From the NCBI RefSeq assembly GCF_019317285.1, contig NZ_CP079218.1:3720001-3784000 (forward strand): a stretch of 64,000 nt of DNA, in the 5' to 3' direction. Numbering within the stretch: the stretch's first letter is position 1; every line of letters begins with the position of its first letter. The translations under genes and the position numbers were made by a program. Origin of the DNA: Pedobacter sp. D749. Its GTDB lineage: Bacteria > Bacteroidota > Bacteroidia > Sphingobacteriales > Sphingobacteriaceae. Below are positions 27,354-37,541 of the stretch, piece by piece. The notes beneath the pieces are model-generated. The model searched no databases. It worked only from the letters and a program-made list of their open reading frames with translations, and had not been told where the DNA came from.

Positions 27354-29126
27354 TTATTTTATTCCTTCTTTCATCCCCTTTTCAAGATACTCCATTGCAT
27401 TTGCTACATATACCAATGGGGCATTCCAATTGATGGCAATTTCATTACTTGCATAAGAGTTGGCATCATCCAGATATGACGTTTCCGGTTCGGAATCATA
27501 TTTTAGTCCATCTTGTTTTTCCCGGTTAGGTCCTCCAACCAGCATGCCCGGAATAGGTTCAGCAATACCATCTGCAAATGAAAGGCGATGATGCGGATGC
27601 AGCGGTGATTTGTAACCTATACCCGTTATAAAAGAATAACCAGTTGCGTTTTTACCCAGGATATAATCCAAATTACTAACTGCAGCATCGAGATAAGCGT
27701 CCTTTTTGGAAAATAAATAACTATTAATCAGCAATATGCTTTGATTCATAGCTGAAGAATTACTTCCCCATGCAAAGTCGTAAAGCGAGGCGCCGATTAC
27801 GGTATGATATGGGCCTGTGTTAAAAGCAGCCAGGTAGCGATCAGCAAGTGTAAGTATTTTCTTCTTTAAGATACTGGTTACACTTTTGTAACGCTCAGGA
27901 AGCTGCCCCTCGCATCTAATCAGTGTATAATATCCCAGTATGCCTACATTACTCCAGCTAGGTAGGCTTACCGGAGCATTTAAACGGGCAAAAAAAGCAT
28001 CAAAATACGCTTGTTCTCCGGTTGAGGCTAATAGTTCTGCCGAGGCCCAGATCCATTCATCTTCTAAGTCCTTATCGCCATAGGTGCCCGTGCTTACTTT
28101 TAGATTTGACATTTTATTGAGCAGATCCTGATCGTAAACCACGTTCGGATTATTTAACGACCAGCTCCAGGCTTTCTTAGCGGCTAACAGGCAACTATCT
28201 GCCAGCCCGGGATATTGTTCAGGAAAGTGTTTAAAAATGCGATAAGCTTGTGCGGTAACAGCGGCTAAATTTAACGTGGCTGCAGTACCTTTCGCCACTA
28301 CATAGCGTTTTGATATGGCCTTATCTGGCATCACCATGGCATCGAAATCCAGGTTGGTACATTTATGATAAACTCCACCATCAGCAGGGTCCTGCATTTT
28401 GAGCATCCATCTCAAATTGTAAACGGCCTCTGTTAATATATCCGGAACTTTGTTTTTCGCATGGGGAATATGTGCCTCCTGGGCTAAAAAATATGCAGAA
28501 AAATCTTCATAAGCAGAAAGTAAGGTTGAGGTGGAGATCCCACTATTAACAACATATTTATTGTAATCTCCGGCATCATACCATCCGCCAGCAACGTTAA
28601 TTTTACTATCGGCCTTCCGGTTTTTAGAAGCGGCCGAGGGATGAATATAGACCGCCGTATCCGGATGCCCGGCAACACGATTCCACTTTCCGGCATAGCT
28701 CACATCCAATGCAGATGAGGCACGCTGATAATAAAATGCTTTTAATGCAGCCACAGCAAGATCGTGGTGCACACCATCTGCAATCTTAAAAACAGGAGAG
28801 TCAGAAACTCCGGGAATACGGATTATATATTGGCCAGGTTGATTGAGGGTACTAAAATCTGCTATTCTGGTTTTAATTTTAGAGTAGCCAGTCGCCTTTG
28901 GTTCAGATAACACACCTGTGTACACGGGTTTTCGGTCTGGCATAGATAACAATTCGAAACTATTCCCTGAAACTGCCTGGAGTACAACCGCACTTTTTTC
29001 CAGCTTCGGATAATAACCAGACTGGTTTAGAACAATCTCCGGGAGCCCTGTTTGTTGAGCAGTAGCCGCTGTTGTAACCAGCAATAACAATATTAAAAAC
29101 CGCCTGTATACCATGCCATTTATCAT
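27354..29126 (-). CDS. Glycoside hydrolase family 9 endoglucanase
   Basis: About 590 residues from the ATG at 29126, one base after the upstream stop (an ATG at 29144 would overlap that gene; one at 29114 is also possible). A signal peptide (YRRFLILLLLVTTAATAQ) suggests secretion. An N-terminal Ig-like domain (LPEIVLNQSGYYP) is followed by the GH9 (alpha/alpha)6 barrel. Inverting-mechanism residues are visible: GGWYDAGDYNKY with two Asp (184 and 187) and the C-terminal acid Glu in SNEIAINWNAP (about 562). Also present are HPHHR and WGSNS. It should cut beta-1,4-linked glucans such as cellulose, mixed-linkage glucan or xyloglucan. It is the last gene of the utilisation locus. Confidence 0.92.
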   Translation of the reverse strand: MINGMVYRRFLILLLLVTTAATAQQTGLPEIVLNQSGYYPKLEKSAVVLQAVSGNSFELLSMPDRKPVYTGVLSEPKATGYSKIKTRIADFSTLNQPGQYIIRIPGVSDSPVFKIADGVHHDLAVAALKAFYYQRASSALDVSYAGKWNRVAGHPDTAVYIHPSAASKNRKADSKINVAGGWYDAGDYNKYVVNSGISTSTLLSAYEDFSAYFLAQEAHIPHAKNKVPDILTEAVYNLRWMLKMQDPADGGVYHKCTNLDFDAMVMPDKAISKRYVVAKGTAATLNLAAVTAQAYRIFKHFPEQYPGLADSCLLAAKKAWSWSLNNPNVVYDQDLLNKMSNLKVSTGTYGDKDLEDEWIWASAELLASTGEQAYFDAFFARLNAPVSLPSWSNVGILGYYTLIRCEGQLPERYKSVTSILKKKILTLADRYLAAFNTGPYHTVIGASLYDFAWGSNSSAMNQSILLINSYLFSKKDAYLDAAVSNLDYILGKNATGYSFITGIGYKSPLHPHHRLSFADGIAEPIPGMLVGGPNREKQDGLKYDSEPETSYLDDANSYASNEIAINWNAPLVYVANAMEYLEKGMKEGIK

Positions 29127-29127
29127 A

Positions 29128-29697
29128 CTACAAATATTTTTCAAACTCAGATTGCGTAATCGCTTTCAGACTTACCTCATCGATGAACATGGTGCCAGTG
29201 ACATAACCCAGCGCGAACAACAATTTTATTTGCGTAACACCTGGCGGAATAATATATGCTTTTTCATATAACTTCCAATCCTGGTCGCCTGTAACTGAAG
29301 CAATATTGATTCCTTCCCCTATTTTAGCATCCTGTTTGTTAAGGGTTTCGAAAAGAAATAATGCCCCATTCCAGGATTTTGTTCCGGTACTTACTGCATC
29401 TACTTTAATCTTCGCGCTCATGAGTATATACTGGGTATTTTTAGGCAAAGAAACAACCTGATGCATACCGGTCCATTTAGAAGAGTCTGAAGAAAATATA
29501 GCACTACTCATTTTCCCAGAGCTATACATGTAAGGAGTTACCTTTGCCGAATAATCAACCCACCCATCTAACTCATTTTCGAAGCCACCATTAACCACCA
29601 GGTTTTTTTGTGCAAAAGCATGTGTACTGGCTACCAGCATCATTATGCCGACAACAATATATTTTATCACTTTCATTAATGTCTTTATTTTAATCAT
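29128..29697 (-). CDS. Secreted CBM4/9-like carbohydrate-binding protein
   Basis: 189 residues. A signal peptide (KVIKYIVVGIMMLVASTHAFAQ) precedes a single beta-sandwich with the CBM_4_9-type opening NLVVNGGFEN and the closing strand FIDEVSL. No catalytic domain is present. It probably binds a polysaccharide at the cell surface or in the periplasm, working with the GH9 enzyme, whose likely start follows its stop after one base. A possible earlier start exists, but Met8 (MKVIKY) fits a signal peptide equally well. A MITE-like element separates it from the upstream lipoprotein gene. Confidence 0.75.
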   Translation of the reverse strand: MIKIKTLMKVIKYIVVGIMMLVASTHAFAQKNLVVNGGFENELDGWVDYSAKVTPYMYSSGKMSSAIFSSDSSKWTGMHQVVSLPKNTQYILMSAKIKVDAVSTGTKSWNGALFLFETLNKQDAKIGEGINIASVTGDQDWKLYEKAYIIPPGVTQIKLLFALGYVTGTMFIDEVSLKAITQSEFEKYL

Positions 29698-29708
29698 AAA
29701 TCTAAAAA

Positions 29709-29836
29709 AGGCTGCATCATAAATACTGGATTGTCATCCTGAGCTTGTCGAAGGACCTGTTTTAAATATCTTACAAGGCGTTTCGACAGGCTCAACGTGA
29801 CAAATCCGATTAGAATTACGTTCTATAATACAACCT
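29709..29836 (-). mobile_element. AGGCTGTATCATAAA element, copy B, inside the GH9 locus
   Basis: The left end AGGCTGCATCATAAAT (29709-29724) pairs imperfectly with ATAATACAACCT (29825-29836). The interior hairpin has arms GAGCTTGTCGAA and TTCGACAGGCTC. It starts 30 nt after the stop of the IPT/TIG lipoprotein gene and, on the minus strand, ends with CCTTTTTTAGA. It therefore sits as a terminator-like insertion within an otherwise co-oriented gene cluster. Confidence 0.7.
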
Positions 29837-29866
29837 CATTAAATTGAAATATTTCCTATAATTAAA

Positions 29867-30979
29867 TTAGTAAACACCAATATCATCCAGGTAAATCGTT
29901 TCCGGTGCATTGGCACTCAATTCCTGAAACCCGATCCAACTTAGACTTGCAGGTTTGCCGGGATGACTGGCATTCTGGAAACGATCCAATGGAACCACAT
30001 AATTTGTCCACTTGCCGGCATGCAGTACAACACTTACGTTACGGTTGTCAAAATCATCTAATGCAACCTTTACCACTTTACCTTCAGTACCCGCTGTGCC
30101 ATAAATAGAAAACTTAACATAGGTTTTATCACTTAGGTCAACTGCATTATTACTGCCTACTGCATATCCTGCGTAATTTCCGGTATAGCTAAGTTTGATT
30201 GAATGGGTGCCACGTTTTACCATCTCCGTACTATTCACATCTGCGTTAGCACCTCCGAAATTGAAATCGTAACCAGCTGTTATTCCATCATCGTAAAATA
30301 AATGGCTAAATCCAAATGGCAGTAATATTGGAACCACAACGCCATCGTATGAAACGTATGGACCAGTACCTGTACCTCCCGGAGTAGTAACACTTACTGC
30401 ACCCAGCGCACCCGTTGGAACAGTTACCTTAAGTTCAGTGCTACTTGAAGAGATTACCTTAGCTTCTGTTGTACCGAACTTAACGCTTGATACCTGATCA
30501 AAACGCAAGCCGGTAATGGTAATTACATCGCCGGGATTACCGGCAAACTGACTCAAATCACTAATCGCCGGAGCAGGTTGTTTAATGCTAAAATTAAAGG
30601 AAGTGGTACCGAAAGAATTGCTTAGTGTTAATTTTCCTGTTTGATTGATCCAGGTAGCGGTTGCTGGGATCGTCACCACAATGCTGTTATCACTAAAAAG
30701 AGCGGTATTAAGATCGGCTGAAGCCCCATTGAATTCTACTTTGTTGGTCGATTTCAAATTTACCCCTTCTATAACATAAGTAACACCAACATCGCCGGAA
30801 GTAACTGTTGAATCCAGCGGAGTAACTTTACTATCTCCCGGCCTTACTAACGTACGAATCCTTGTAATGCTTGGTGCGCCCTCTCCTTCTTTGTCTTTTT
30901 TGCACGAGGTTGCAAAGATCAGCATGCAGAAGACGCCAATCAGATAAAGGGCTATAGTATTTTTATATAACGTTTTCAT
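29867..30979 (-). CDS. IPT/TIG-domain surface glycan-binding lipoprotein
   Basis: 370 residues. The N-terminus is a lipoprotein signal (LIGVFCMLIFATSC, acylated Cys about 26, then KKDKEGEG). Two IPT/TIG immunoglobulin-like domains follow (about 33-130, with VIEGVNLKSTNKVEFNG, and 135-215, with ISDLSQFAGNPGDVITITG). A C-terminal beta-sandwich (about 220-370) contains HSIKLSYTGNYAGYAV and YLDDIGVY. Its position directly after susD is that of surface glycan-binding proteins in polysaccharide utilisation loci. Ligand is inferred to be the same beta-glucan as the GH9 substrate. Confidence 0.85.
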   Translation of the reverse strand: MKTLYKNTIALYLIGVFCMLIFATSCKKDKEGEGAPSITRIRTLVRPGDSKVTPLDSTVTSGDVGVTYVIEGVNLKSTNKVEFNGASADLNTALFSDNSIVVTIPATATWINQTGKLTLSNSFGTTSFNFSIKQPAPAISDLSQFAGNPGDVITITGLRFDQVSSVKFGTTEAKVISSSSTELKVTVPTGALGAVSVTTPGGTGTGPYVSYDGVVVPILLPFGFSHLFYDDGITAGYDFNFGGANADVNSTEMVKRGTHSIKLSYTGNYAGYAVGSNNAVDLSDKTYVKFSIYGTAGTEGKVVKVALDDFDNRNVSVVLHAGKWTNYVVPLDRFQNASHPGKPASLSWIGFQELSANAPETIYLDDIGVY

Positions 30980-30985
30980 AATAGC

Positions 30986-32563
30986 TTATTTAAAATTGTA
31001 AGGCACCGGAGCCAATAGTAATTTAGGATTTAGAATGGTTTCTGTTGTAGGATATGGCAAACGGAAATTTGCATCAGTTGGGGTATACTTTTGCCCCCAG
31101 ATTACAACGGGTGTGGTATTGCTGTAAATTCCTCTTTCCTGATTGGCAATAATTGCAATTGCTTTAGGATGCGAGGTAACATTAAAACCATCTAACCGGC
31201 CCAAATCAAACCAATAATCAGCCTCAAATACAAATTCCATACGACGTTCCTGATAAATATCCTGGATAGTAATGGAGGTTTTAGGAATGAGTCCGGCTCT
31301 TTTTCTGATTTTGTTAAAAGGTATCAATGCCGCATCATCAGCAGTACGATCGGCACCTGCAAGAACTGCCTCTGCTTCGATTAACAATACATCAGCATAA
31401 CGCATCAGGTAAGTATTATTGCCTGCCGAAAATGATGCACCTTTACCGCCATTATCTGCAGGTGTTCCTACTACATATTTTTTAATGAAAGCTGGCATGC
31501 CTTGAGCTACCGCTCCGGCAGGTAAAGTGTAGCCACCTTTGGCCTGGTTAATTTCAGGATAAACATCTCCCTGTGTCATTACCGTTGGCTTTTTCCTTAA
31601 ATCGCCTGCCTCGAAAGCGGTAAGCAAATCGATAGAAGGCGTAACGCTTCCGTAACCGTCTCCTGTACCCGTAATTTCAGAGTTATATGCAAGAAAAGAT
31701 TGTAGTGCATTACCATGGCCATACGAAGATCCACCCAACCATTGAATAGCGGCAATACTCTCTTCGTTATTATTATTGGCAGTCTTAAACAAGTCGGCGT
31801 AAGTTTTGCCGGAAATATCTATTCCATACAATTTAAATTCGCCACTGTTAATCACCTGTTCTGCTTTTATCCGGGCATTCGAATAATCACGCATGTATAA
31901 ATAAACCTTAGATAATAATGCAGACGCTGATCCGCTGGATACTTTACCCTGAGAAACAGAACCTGTTCTGATCATTTTATCACAATTATCTTCAGCAAAC
32001 TTGAGATCATTTATAATGAACTTATAAACATCAGTTACCGGATTGGTGTTAATCTGATAATTGCTTACATGATCCAGGCTATTTTCGATAATCGGCACAT
32101 TTCCCCATGTTCTTACCAAATAAAAATAGGCTATAGCCCGCATAAATCTAGCTTCGCCAATTGCATTATTCACTATTGGTGCCGGCACACTGGCTGGTAC
32201 TTTTGCTTTCAGGTTATTAATCAAGGCATTAGACTGGGCAACTACACTGTATAGAGAATTCCAGGCAGATGCCAATTGGGTATTATCTCCTGTTACAGAA
32301 AAATTTCCAAAATTGATAACATCCGGAGAATAAGTGTGTGCATTGCCACTTAATAATTCAGAAATACACCAGGAAGCTTTGGCATTCCAATCAAACCACG
32401 GAGAGTTGTACAAGGCAATGGTACTGGCCTGAACCTGTTCGGTGTTTTGATAAAAATTATCAGCACTAAGTGCATCTTGTGGAGGAATATTAAAAAAGTC
32501 TTTTTTACAGCCAGTGCTAACAATGGCCATAAAAATAAAGCTGTATATTAAATATGATTTCAT
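30986..32563 (-). CDS. SusD/RagB-family outer-membrane lipoprotein (GH9 locus)
   Basis: About 525 residues from the ATG at 32563 (MKSYLIYSFIFM); a frame start at 32587 touches the susC stop and lacks a proper signal. The lipobox is IVSTGC, followed by KKDFFNIPPQDALS. The alpha-helical TPR core shows the usual AIAYFYLVRTWGNVPI, and the C-terminal part has LRYADVLLIEAEA-like LMRYADVLLIEAEAV, then FEADYWFDLGR. It caps the SusC transporter and binds glycans at the cell surface. It lies 23 nt after susC and 6 nt before the SGBP gene. Confidence 0.95.
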   Translation of the reverse strand: MKSYLIYSFIFMAIVSTGCKKDFFNIPPQDALSADNFYQNTEQVQASTIALYNSPWFDWNAKASWCISELLSGNAHTYSPDVINFGNFSVTGDNTQLASAWNSLYSVVAQSNALINNLKAKVPASVPAPIVNNAIGEARFMRAIAYFYLVRTWGNVPIIENSLDHVSNYQINTNPVTDVYKFIINDLKFAEDNCDKMIRTGSVSQGKVSSGSASALLSKVYLYMRDYSNARIKAEQVINSGEFKLYGIDISGKTYADLFKTANNNNEESIAAIQWLGGSSYGHGNALQSFLAYNSEITGTGDGYGSVTPSIDLLTAFEAGDLRKKPTVMTQGDVYPEINQAKGGYTLPAGAVAQGMPAFIKKYVVGTPADNGGKGASFSAGNNTYLMRYADVLLIEAEAVLAGADRTADDAALIPFNKIRKRAGLIPKTSITIQDIYQERRMEFVFEADYWFDLGRLDGFNVTSHPKAIAIIANQERGIYSNTTPVVIWGQKYTPTDANFRLPYPTTETILNPKLLLAPVPYNFK

Positions 32564-32586
32564 TTTGTTTAAATAATTGTAGGTCA

Positions 32587-35500
32587 CTAAAATTGTGCAT
32601 TTATTCCAAAAGTGATGGTCCTGGCAATTGGATATCTTCCCAGGTCGATATTATTTAAAATGGCACTCTGATTCATCGCTCCGATTTCCGGATCGTAGCC
32701 CTTATATTTTGTAAATGTGTAAAGGTTTTGTACACTTGAGTAAACTTTTAAATTAGAGAATTTAAATTTTCTAATCCACGAAGCAGGTACCCTATAACCA
32801 AGACTCACGTTCTGGATGCGTAAAAAAGATCCACTTTCCACATAACGGTCAGATACAAACAGGTTGGGATTATCAATACCGATTTTAGGTGCAGGAATAT
32901 TAGAATCCGGATTTTGTGGTGACCAGAAATTACTATATGCTGCATATTGGTTTTGATATACAGCCGCCAGGTTACCCATGGTATTGTTTAACAAATTCAT
33001 AATTTTTGAACCGTAAGATCCGTTCAGGAATAAGGTAAAATCAAAAGCTTTATAACTAAAAGTATTGGTAATGCCATACGTGAATTTAGGATTTGGATTT
33101 CCGATCGCTGTACGGTCTTTCTCATTGATTACGCCATCGCCATTTACATCTTCATATTGCACATCGCCCAGCCATGTGCTACTACTGTTATTGGCAATAG
33201 TACGCCCGAATTGTACCGGAGCGGATTGAAGTTGCGCTGCTGTTTTAAATATTCCCTTTACTTTATAACCATAAAATTCACCTACAGATCCGCCCACTAC
33301 TGTACGGGTAACCGGAGATTGCAGATAAGCATTGGTTACTGTTCCGAAGAGTTCGGTAAGGCCATTACCAAGCTCTTTAACCTCATTATTATAATGCGAA
33401 AGAACTACACTTGTATTCCACTTAAAATTTGTCTTATCAATATTGTGCGAGTTAATACTCAAATCAAAGCCTACGTTTTCAATCTTTCCAAGATTTACAT
33501 ACGGTGGGTTAATACCTCCTAAATAATCAGGACCACCGACTAAATAGGCAGGAAGGGTAAGCTGAAACAAGAAGTCTTTTGATGTTTTCTTATAAACATC
33601 TATACTCGTACTGATCTTACCGTTTAAAAAGCGCATATCCACTCCAGCATTGTATTGGATAGAGGTTTGCCATTTCAATAATTTGTTATCAATCCGTCCG
33701 GCTAGAAAACCAGTACCTAAACCTGTTTGTGAAGATCTTAACAAAGAACTGTATAAATAATTGGGAACATCCTGGTTGCCCACCTGTCCGTAACCCAAAC
33801 GGATCTTAAGCCCACTTACGACCTTATTAATCCCCTGCATAAATGGTTCTTCAGACAATTTCCATGAAGCAGCAAATGATGGGAAATAACCTGACTGAGA
33901 ACCTTCGGCAAACTTAGAAGTCTTGTCTCTCCTGATTGTAGAAGTAAGGTTATATCTCGAGTTATAGGTATAAATGGCACGCGCATAGATTGATTCCTGG
34001 CGTTGCGTACCAATATATTCATCATTGGTAGCCGTTATGGCCTGACCTAAATTCAACGATTGCACGTCGTTACTATAAAACCCCTGGCGCGTTCCCTCAA
34101 TCCCTCTCCAGTTTGACTGTTGAACCTCGTAACCCAGAATTGCACTAATGTTATGCTTTTGACCAAAAGTCTGGTTATAATTAAAATATTCTTTCCAGAT
34201 CAAAAAGGTACTTTGCTGATACCTTTCCTTCAAAGATGCAGTAGGATTAGTAAAACGGCCCCATGAATAGCTTGGCGTAAAAACATTATTATCGGAGAAA
34301 TTAAAATCACCTCCAAGTTCTGATCTCAGCGATAATGATTTGATAAACTTAATTTCATTATAAATATTGGTATTAATGTTACTTCTGTTCAATTTATTTT
34401 TGATTTGCTGAGCCTGGGCCACCGGATTTAATGCAGCAGCGGCAGCAAGTGGGTCAAATACAGAAGGACCAGTATACGAACCATCAAGGTTAGTTACAGC
34501 TAAATCAGGAGCCTGCAGTAAAGCATTGTAAATAACCCCGTTATTATCACTGGTCACTACATTTTCTGCAGACCGGCTTCCGGTTAAGGTAATTCCAAGT
34601 TTAAACCATTCCTTCACCTGGGCATCAGCATTTATCCGAAGACTGTAGCGGCGAAAATCAGAACCGATAACTGTACCATCCTGTCCAAGGTATCCACCAG
34701 AAATGTAGTAGTTTAACCCTTCTTTACCGCCAGAAACAGCTACCTGATGACTCTGCTGTGGTGCAGTTGTAAATATTTCCTTTTGCCAGTTGGTACCCTC
34801 TCCCAATACTGAAGGATCTGCAAACTCAACTCTTCTTCCGGTACCGTAAATATCACCCAGTGAGTTTTGAAGTGCTGCATACTGGCGAAGATTCATTACA
34901 TCCAGATACCTTGCCACACGCTGGAAACCGTAATAACCATCATAATTTATCGAAGAATTACCATTCCTACCCCTTTTAGTAGTGATGATAATTACCCCGT
35001 TCGAAGCCCGGTTTCCGTATATTGCTGTTGCAGATGCATCTTTTAGTACATCAATCGACTCAATGTCATTTGGATTAATCAATGACAACGGACTTACGGT
35101 AGTCTGCGAATTGGCATTAGAAGATGAAGCCTGTAAAGGAGATCTTCCGCTGGTACTCTGATTGCCTGCATCGCCTGAAATTGGCACACCATCTATCACA
35201 TATAAAGGCTCATTACTACCGCTTAAAGAGGTTACTCCACGTACGCGTACAGATGTATTGCTACCGGGTGCACCAGAGTTTTGCGTAATGGTAAGTCCTG
35301 AAGCCCTGCCTTGCAGCATCTGATCGATACTGACTTGAGGCACATTGGCAATATCGGCAGCTTTTACAGACGAAATAGATCCATTAAGATCTGTACGTTT
35401 TTGATCTCCGTAACCAATTACCACTACATCAGAAAGTGATGTAGTCTGTGCCTTAAGTACCACATTCAGTACGCGATTATTGCCCGGACTAATCTCCCGG

Positions 35501-36060
35501 GGTTCCATCCCAACAAAAGAAAACACGAGGGTGGTTGATCCGGCAGGCAGCGAAATCTTGTATTTACCATTAATATCTGTCATGGTTGATTGTTTGGTAC
35601 CCTTCACATTAACGGCTACCCCTGGAAGCGTTACTCCCTTTTCATCACTCACAGTACCAGAAACCTCTATATCCCGAACGGAGATAGTTGTAAATGGCGA
35701 ATAGGTATTCTTTTTAAGAATAATTGTTTTTTTGATGATTTTGAAATCGAGGTTGGTATTTTTCAAAACTACGCCCATTACCTGCTCAATAGGCATGTCG
35801 GTTACGTTAAGGTTTATTTTATACTTATCGTCTATATCAGCACGTCTGAAAAGCAAGTGGTAACCACTCTGTTTTTCTATTTGCTTTAAGATGGAAATAA
35901 TGTCAGAATTATTCTGTTTAAGCGTTAGATTCTGACTGAAGCTGCTAGCACTAACCTGCATAAGGGTAAGCGTAAAAAAAAGCACTACGAGTCTCATTGT
36001 TAACAAGATTTGGTAAGAATCACGGCGCAATACCTGCCTGATCCTAAAAAATAAATTCAT
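32587..36060 (-). CDS. SusC-family TonB-dependent transporter with STN domain (GH9 locus)
   Basis: 1157 residues. The signal segment is about 22-43. An STN (secretin/TonB N-terminal) domain at about 48-110 (DIISILKQIEKQSGYHLLFR) marks it as a transducer that talks to an anti-sigma factor. A carboxypeptidase-D-like beta domain (GTVSDEKGVTLPGVAVNVKG) and the plug (VVVIGYGDQKR, VRVRGVTSL, DASATAIYGNRASNGVI) follow, then a 22-stranded-type barrel ending in the aromatic GINAQF. It imports oligosaccharides across the outer membrane and signals glycan presence to FecR. The start is preceded by a 200-nt leader. Confidence 0.96.
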   Translation of the reverse strand: MNLFFRIRQVLRRDSYQILLTMRLVVLFFTLTLMQVSASSFSQNLTLKQNNSDIISILKQIEKQSGYHLLFRRADIDDKYKINLNVTDMPIEQVMGVVLKNTNLDFKIIKKTIILKKNTYSPFTTISVRDIEVSGTVSDEKGVTLPGVAVNVKGTKQSTMTDINGKYKISLPAGSTTLVFSFVGMEPREISPGNNRVLNVVLKAQTTSLSDVVVIGYGDQKRTDLNGSISSVKAADIANVPQVSIDQMLQGRASGLTITQNSGAPGSNTSVRVRGVTSLSGSNEPLYVIDGVPISGDAGNQSTSGRSPLQASSSNANSQTTVSPLSLINPNDIESIDVLKDASATAIYGNRASNGVIIITTKRGRNGNSSINYDGYYGFQRVARYLDVMNLRQYAALQNSLGDIYGTGRRVEFADPSVLGEGTNWQKEIFTTAPQQSHQVAVSGGKEGLNYYISGGYLGQDGTVIGSDFRRYSLRINADAQVKEWFKLGITLTGSRSAENVVTSDNNGVIYNALLQAPDLAVTNLDGSYTGPSVFDPLAAAAALNPVAQAQQIKNKLNRSNINTNIYNEIKFIKSLSLRSELGGDFNFSDNNVFTPSYSWGRFTNPTASLKERYQQSTFLIWKEYFNYNQTFGQKHNISAILGYEVQQSNWRGIEGTRQGFYSNDVQSLNLGQAITATNDEYIGTQRQESIYARAIYTYNSRYNLTSTIRRDKTSKFAEGSQSGYFPSFAASWKLSEEPFMQGINKVVSGLKIRLGYGQVGNQDVPNYLYSSLLRSSQTGLGTGFLAGRIDNKLLKWQTSIQYNAGVDMRFLNGKISTSIDVYKKTSKDFLFQLTLPAYLVGGPDYLGGINPPYVNLGKIENVGFDLSINSHNIDKTNFKWNTSVVLSHYNNEVKELGNGLTELFGTVTNAYLQSPVTRTVVGGSVGEFYGYKVKGIFKTAAQLQSAPVQFGRTIANNSSSTWLGDVQYEDVNGDGVINEKDRTAIGNPNPKFTYGITNTFSYKAFDFTLFLNGSYGSKIMNLLNNTMGNLAAVYQNQYAAYSNFWSPQNPDSNIPAPKIGIDNPNLFVSDRYVESGSFLRIQNVSLGYRVPASWIRKFKFSNLKVYSSVQNLYTFTKYKGYDPEIGAMNQSAILNNIDLGRYPIARTITFGINAQF

Positions 36061-36125
36061 ATCTTTATGGAGTTTTGGTTAAATTATAATGTTGTCTAAA
36101 TCGGATTGTAAGTAACCTTTACAAT

Positions 36126-36155
36126 AACCGGATGTGCTGCGAACACTATCCGGTT
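36126..36155. promoter_or_regulatory. Hairpin between fecR and susC
   Basis: 8-bp arms AACCGGAT (36126-36133) and ATCCGGTT (36148-36155), with inner GTG/CAC pairing. It lies downstream of fecR and 66 nt upstream of the susC start, both minus-strand. On the minus strand it has no T-tract, so it may be a weak terminator of the sigma/anti-sigma unit, an attenuator, or an RNA-processing site. Confidence 0.4.
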
Positions 36156-36262
36156 TTTTCTTAAAAAGCACGGTTACGCCTTTACATTATACAGTGTTGT
36201 AGTAGTTTCTCATGTTTGAATGTTTATTTGGTTAAAATTTATTTTCTGCCGATTAAATCTCT

Positions 36263-37426
36263 TTAATCGATTATAGTTAGCACACGTCCGTTCAATTCAT
36301 ATTTTAATCCTGTGAATTGAAGCATATTTAACAACTCTGAAAGTTCTACATCTTTAGATATTGTTCCCGTATAAGATATTTTGGAAGGTGTTCCTCTAAA
36401 TACAACCTGAATATCATACCATCGAACCAACTGCCTGGCAATTTCTTTGATCTCCATATCCTTAAAGATGAAAAGATCGTTTCTCCAGGCCATTACAGCT
36501 TCCAGATCGCAATTGTTATTCACGTTTATGCCAAAGGGATTTACCAGGGCTTGTTGTCCGGGCTTCAAAAGCTGTGAAAATTTACCAGATGATAAATGGA
36601 TGCTGCCTTCAATTAACGTTGTTTTCTGCCCGGCCTCATCGTCATAAGCCATTACGTTAAAATGAGTACCCAGTACCCTAATTTCTGTTCCACCCGATTG
36701 TACCTTAAACGGTTGTTTGGGATTCTTAGCTACTTCGAAATATACTTCGCCTGTCATCTGTACAACCCTTTCAGCGCCAGTAAAAGCAGTTGGGAACCGT
36801 AAGCTTGATTTCGCGTTTAACCAAGCTTTACTTCCATCAGGCAAAACCACACTATATTTCCCACCAAGCGGCGTAGCAATCTTATTAAAGCTTATTTTTG
36901 AAGATGCAGATCCGGTATGCATTTTATAGCTGAGTTCGCCTTCAGCTGTTTTTACAACACTAACATTTTGCTGGTCGGCCAGTGCACCTATTTTGGCTTC
37001 TGTTAATACCACTGACGATCCATCGCCTAATGTCAGAACCGCCCTATTGCCACCTGGTTTTATATGAATGGATTGATGTAATTTTGCAGTTTGATTTTGC
37101 AGGTGCAGCTGCGAATTATATCTCCAGGTCAGCACCGCACCCAGAACCACCACAAGTGATGCTGCCGCCCAAAACACTGTGCTTATACGTATTGATTTTT
37201 TAGGAACTGATATGATCTTTTGCTGACTTTTAGCTTCGATATTGAACAAAATGCGTTCAAAAATTTTATCTTCCACGAACTTACGCTGGTCATCAGAAAG
37301 GCCTGCAAGATCTTCAGGTACCTCATCCATACTATCAAACCATTGATCTACTTCTTTTATCTCACTAACACTACAATCACCAGAAAGATATTTTTTAAGT
37401 AGGGAAACGGCTATTGATCTGCCCAT
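36263..37426 (-). CDS. FecR-family anti-sigma factor
   Basis: 387 residues. The N-terminal cytoplasmic part (about 1-80) should bind the sigma factor; one TM helix (about 81-100, FWAAASLVVVLGAVLTW) follows. The periplasmic FecR domain starts near 120 and contains TPLGGKYSVVLPDGSKAWLN and GEVYFEVAK. The C-terminal DUF4974-like domain (about 315-387, IARQLVRWYDIQVVF) is the usual contact for the STN domain of SusC. It lies 115 nt after the sigma factor gene. Confidence 0.94.
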   Translation of the reverse strand: MGRSIAVSLLKKYLSGDCSVSEIKEVDQWFDSMDEVPEDLAGLSDDQRKFVEDKIFERILFNIEAKSQQKIISVPKKSIRISTVFWAAASLVVVLGAVLTWRYNSQLHLQNQTAKLHQSIHIKPGGNRAVLTLGDGSSVVLTEAKIGALADQQNVSVVKTAEGELSYKMHTGSASSKISFNKIATPLGGKYSVVLPDGSKAWLNAKSSLRFPTAFTGAERVVQMTGEVYFEVAKNPKQPFKVQSGGTEIRVLGTHFNVMAYDDEAGQKTTLIEGSIHLSSGKFSQLLKPGQQALVNPFGINVNNNCDLEAVMAWRNDLFIFKDMEIKEIARQLVRWYDIQVVFRGTPSKISYTGTISKDVELSELLNMLQFTGLKYELNGRVLTIID

Positions 37427-37541
37427 GTTGATACGTAGTTATATTTGGTTCGTTAATAGTATAGTCGGATGACCTGCCCCTAGCCCCCAAAAAAAAATGA
37501 AAAAAATTTAAAATGCATCCCGGATGTACGGGCGACTGTAT

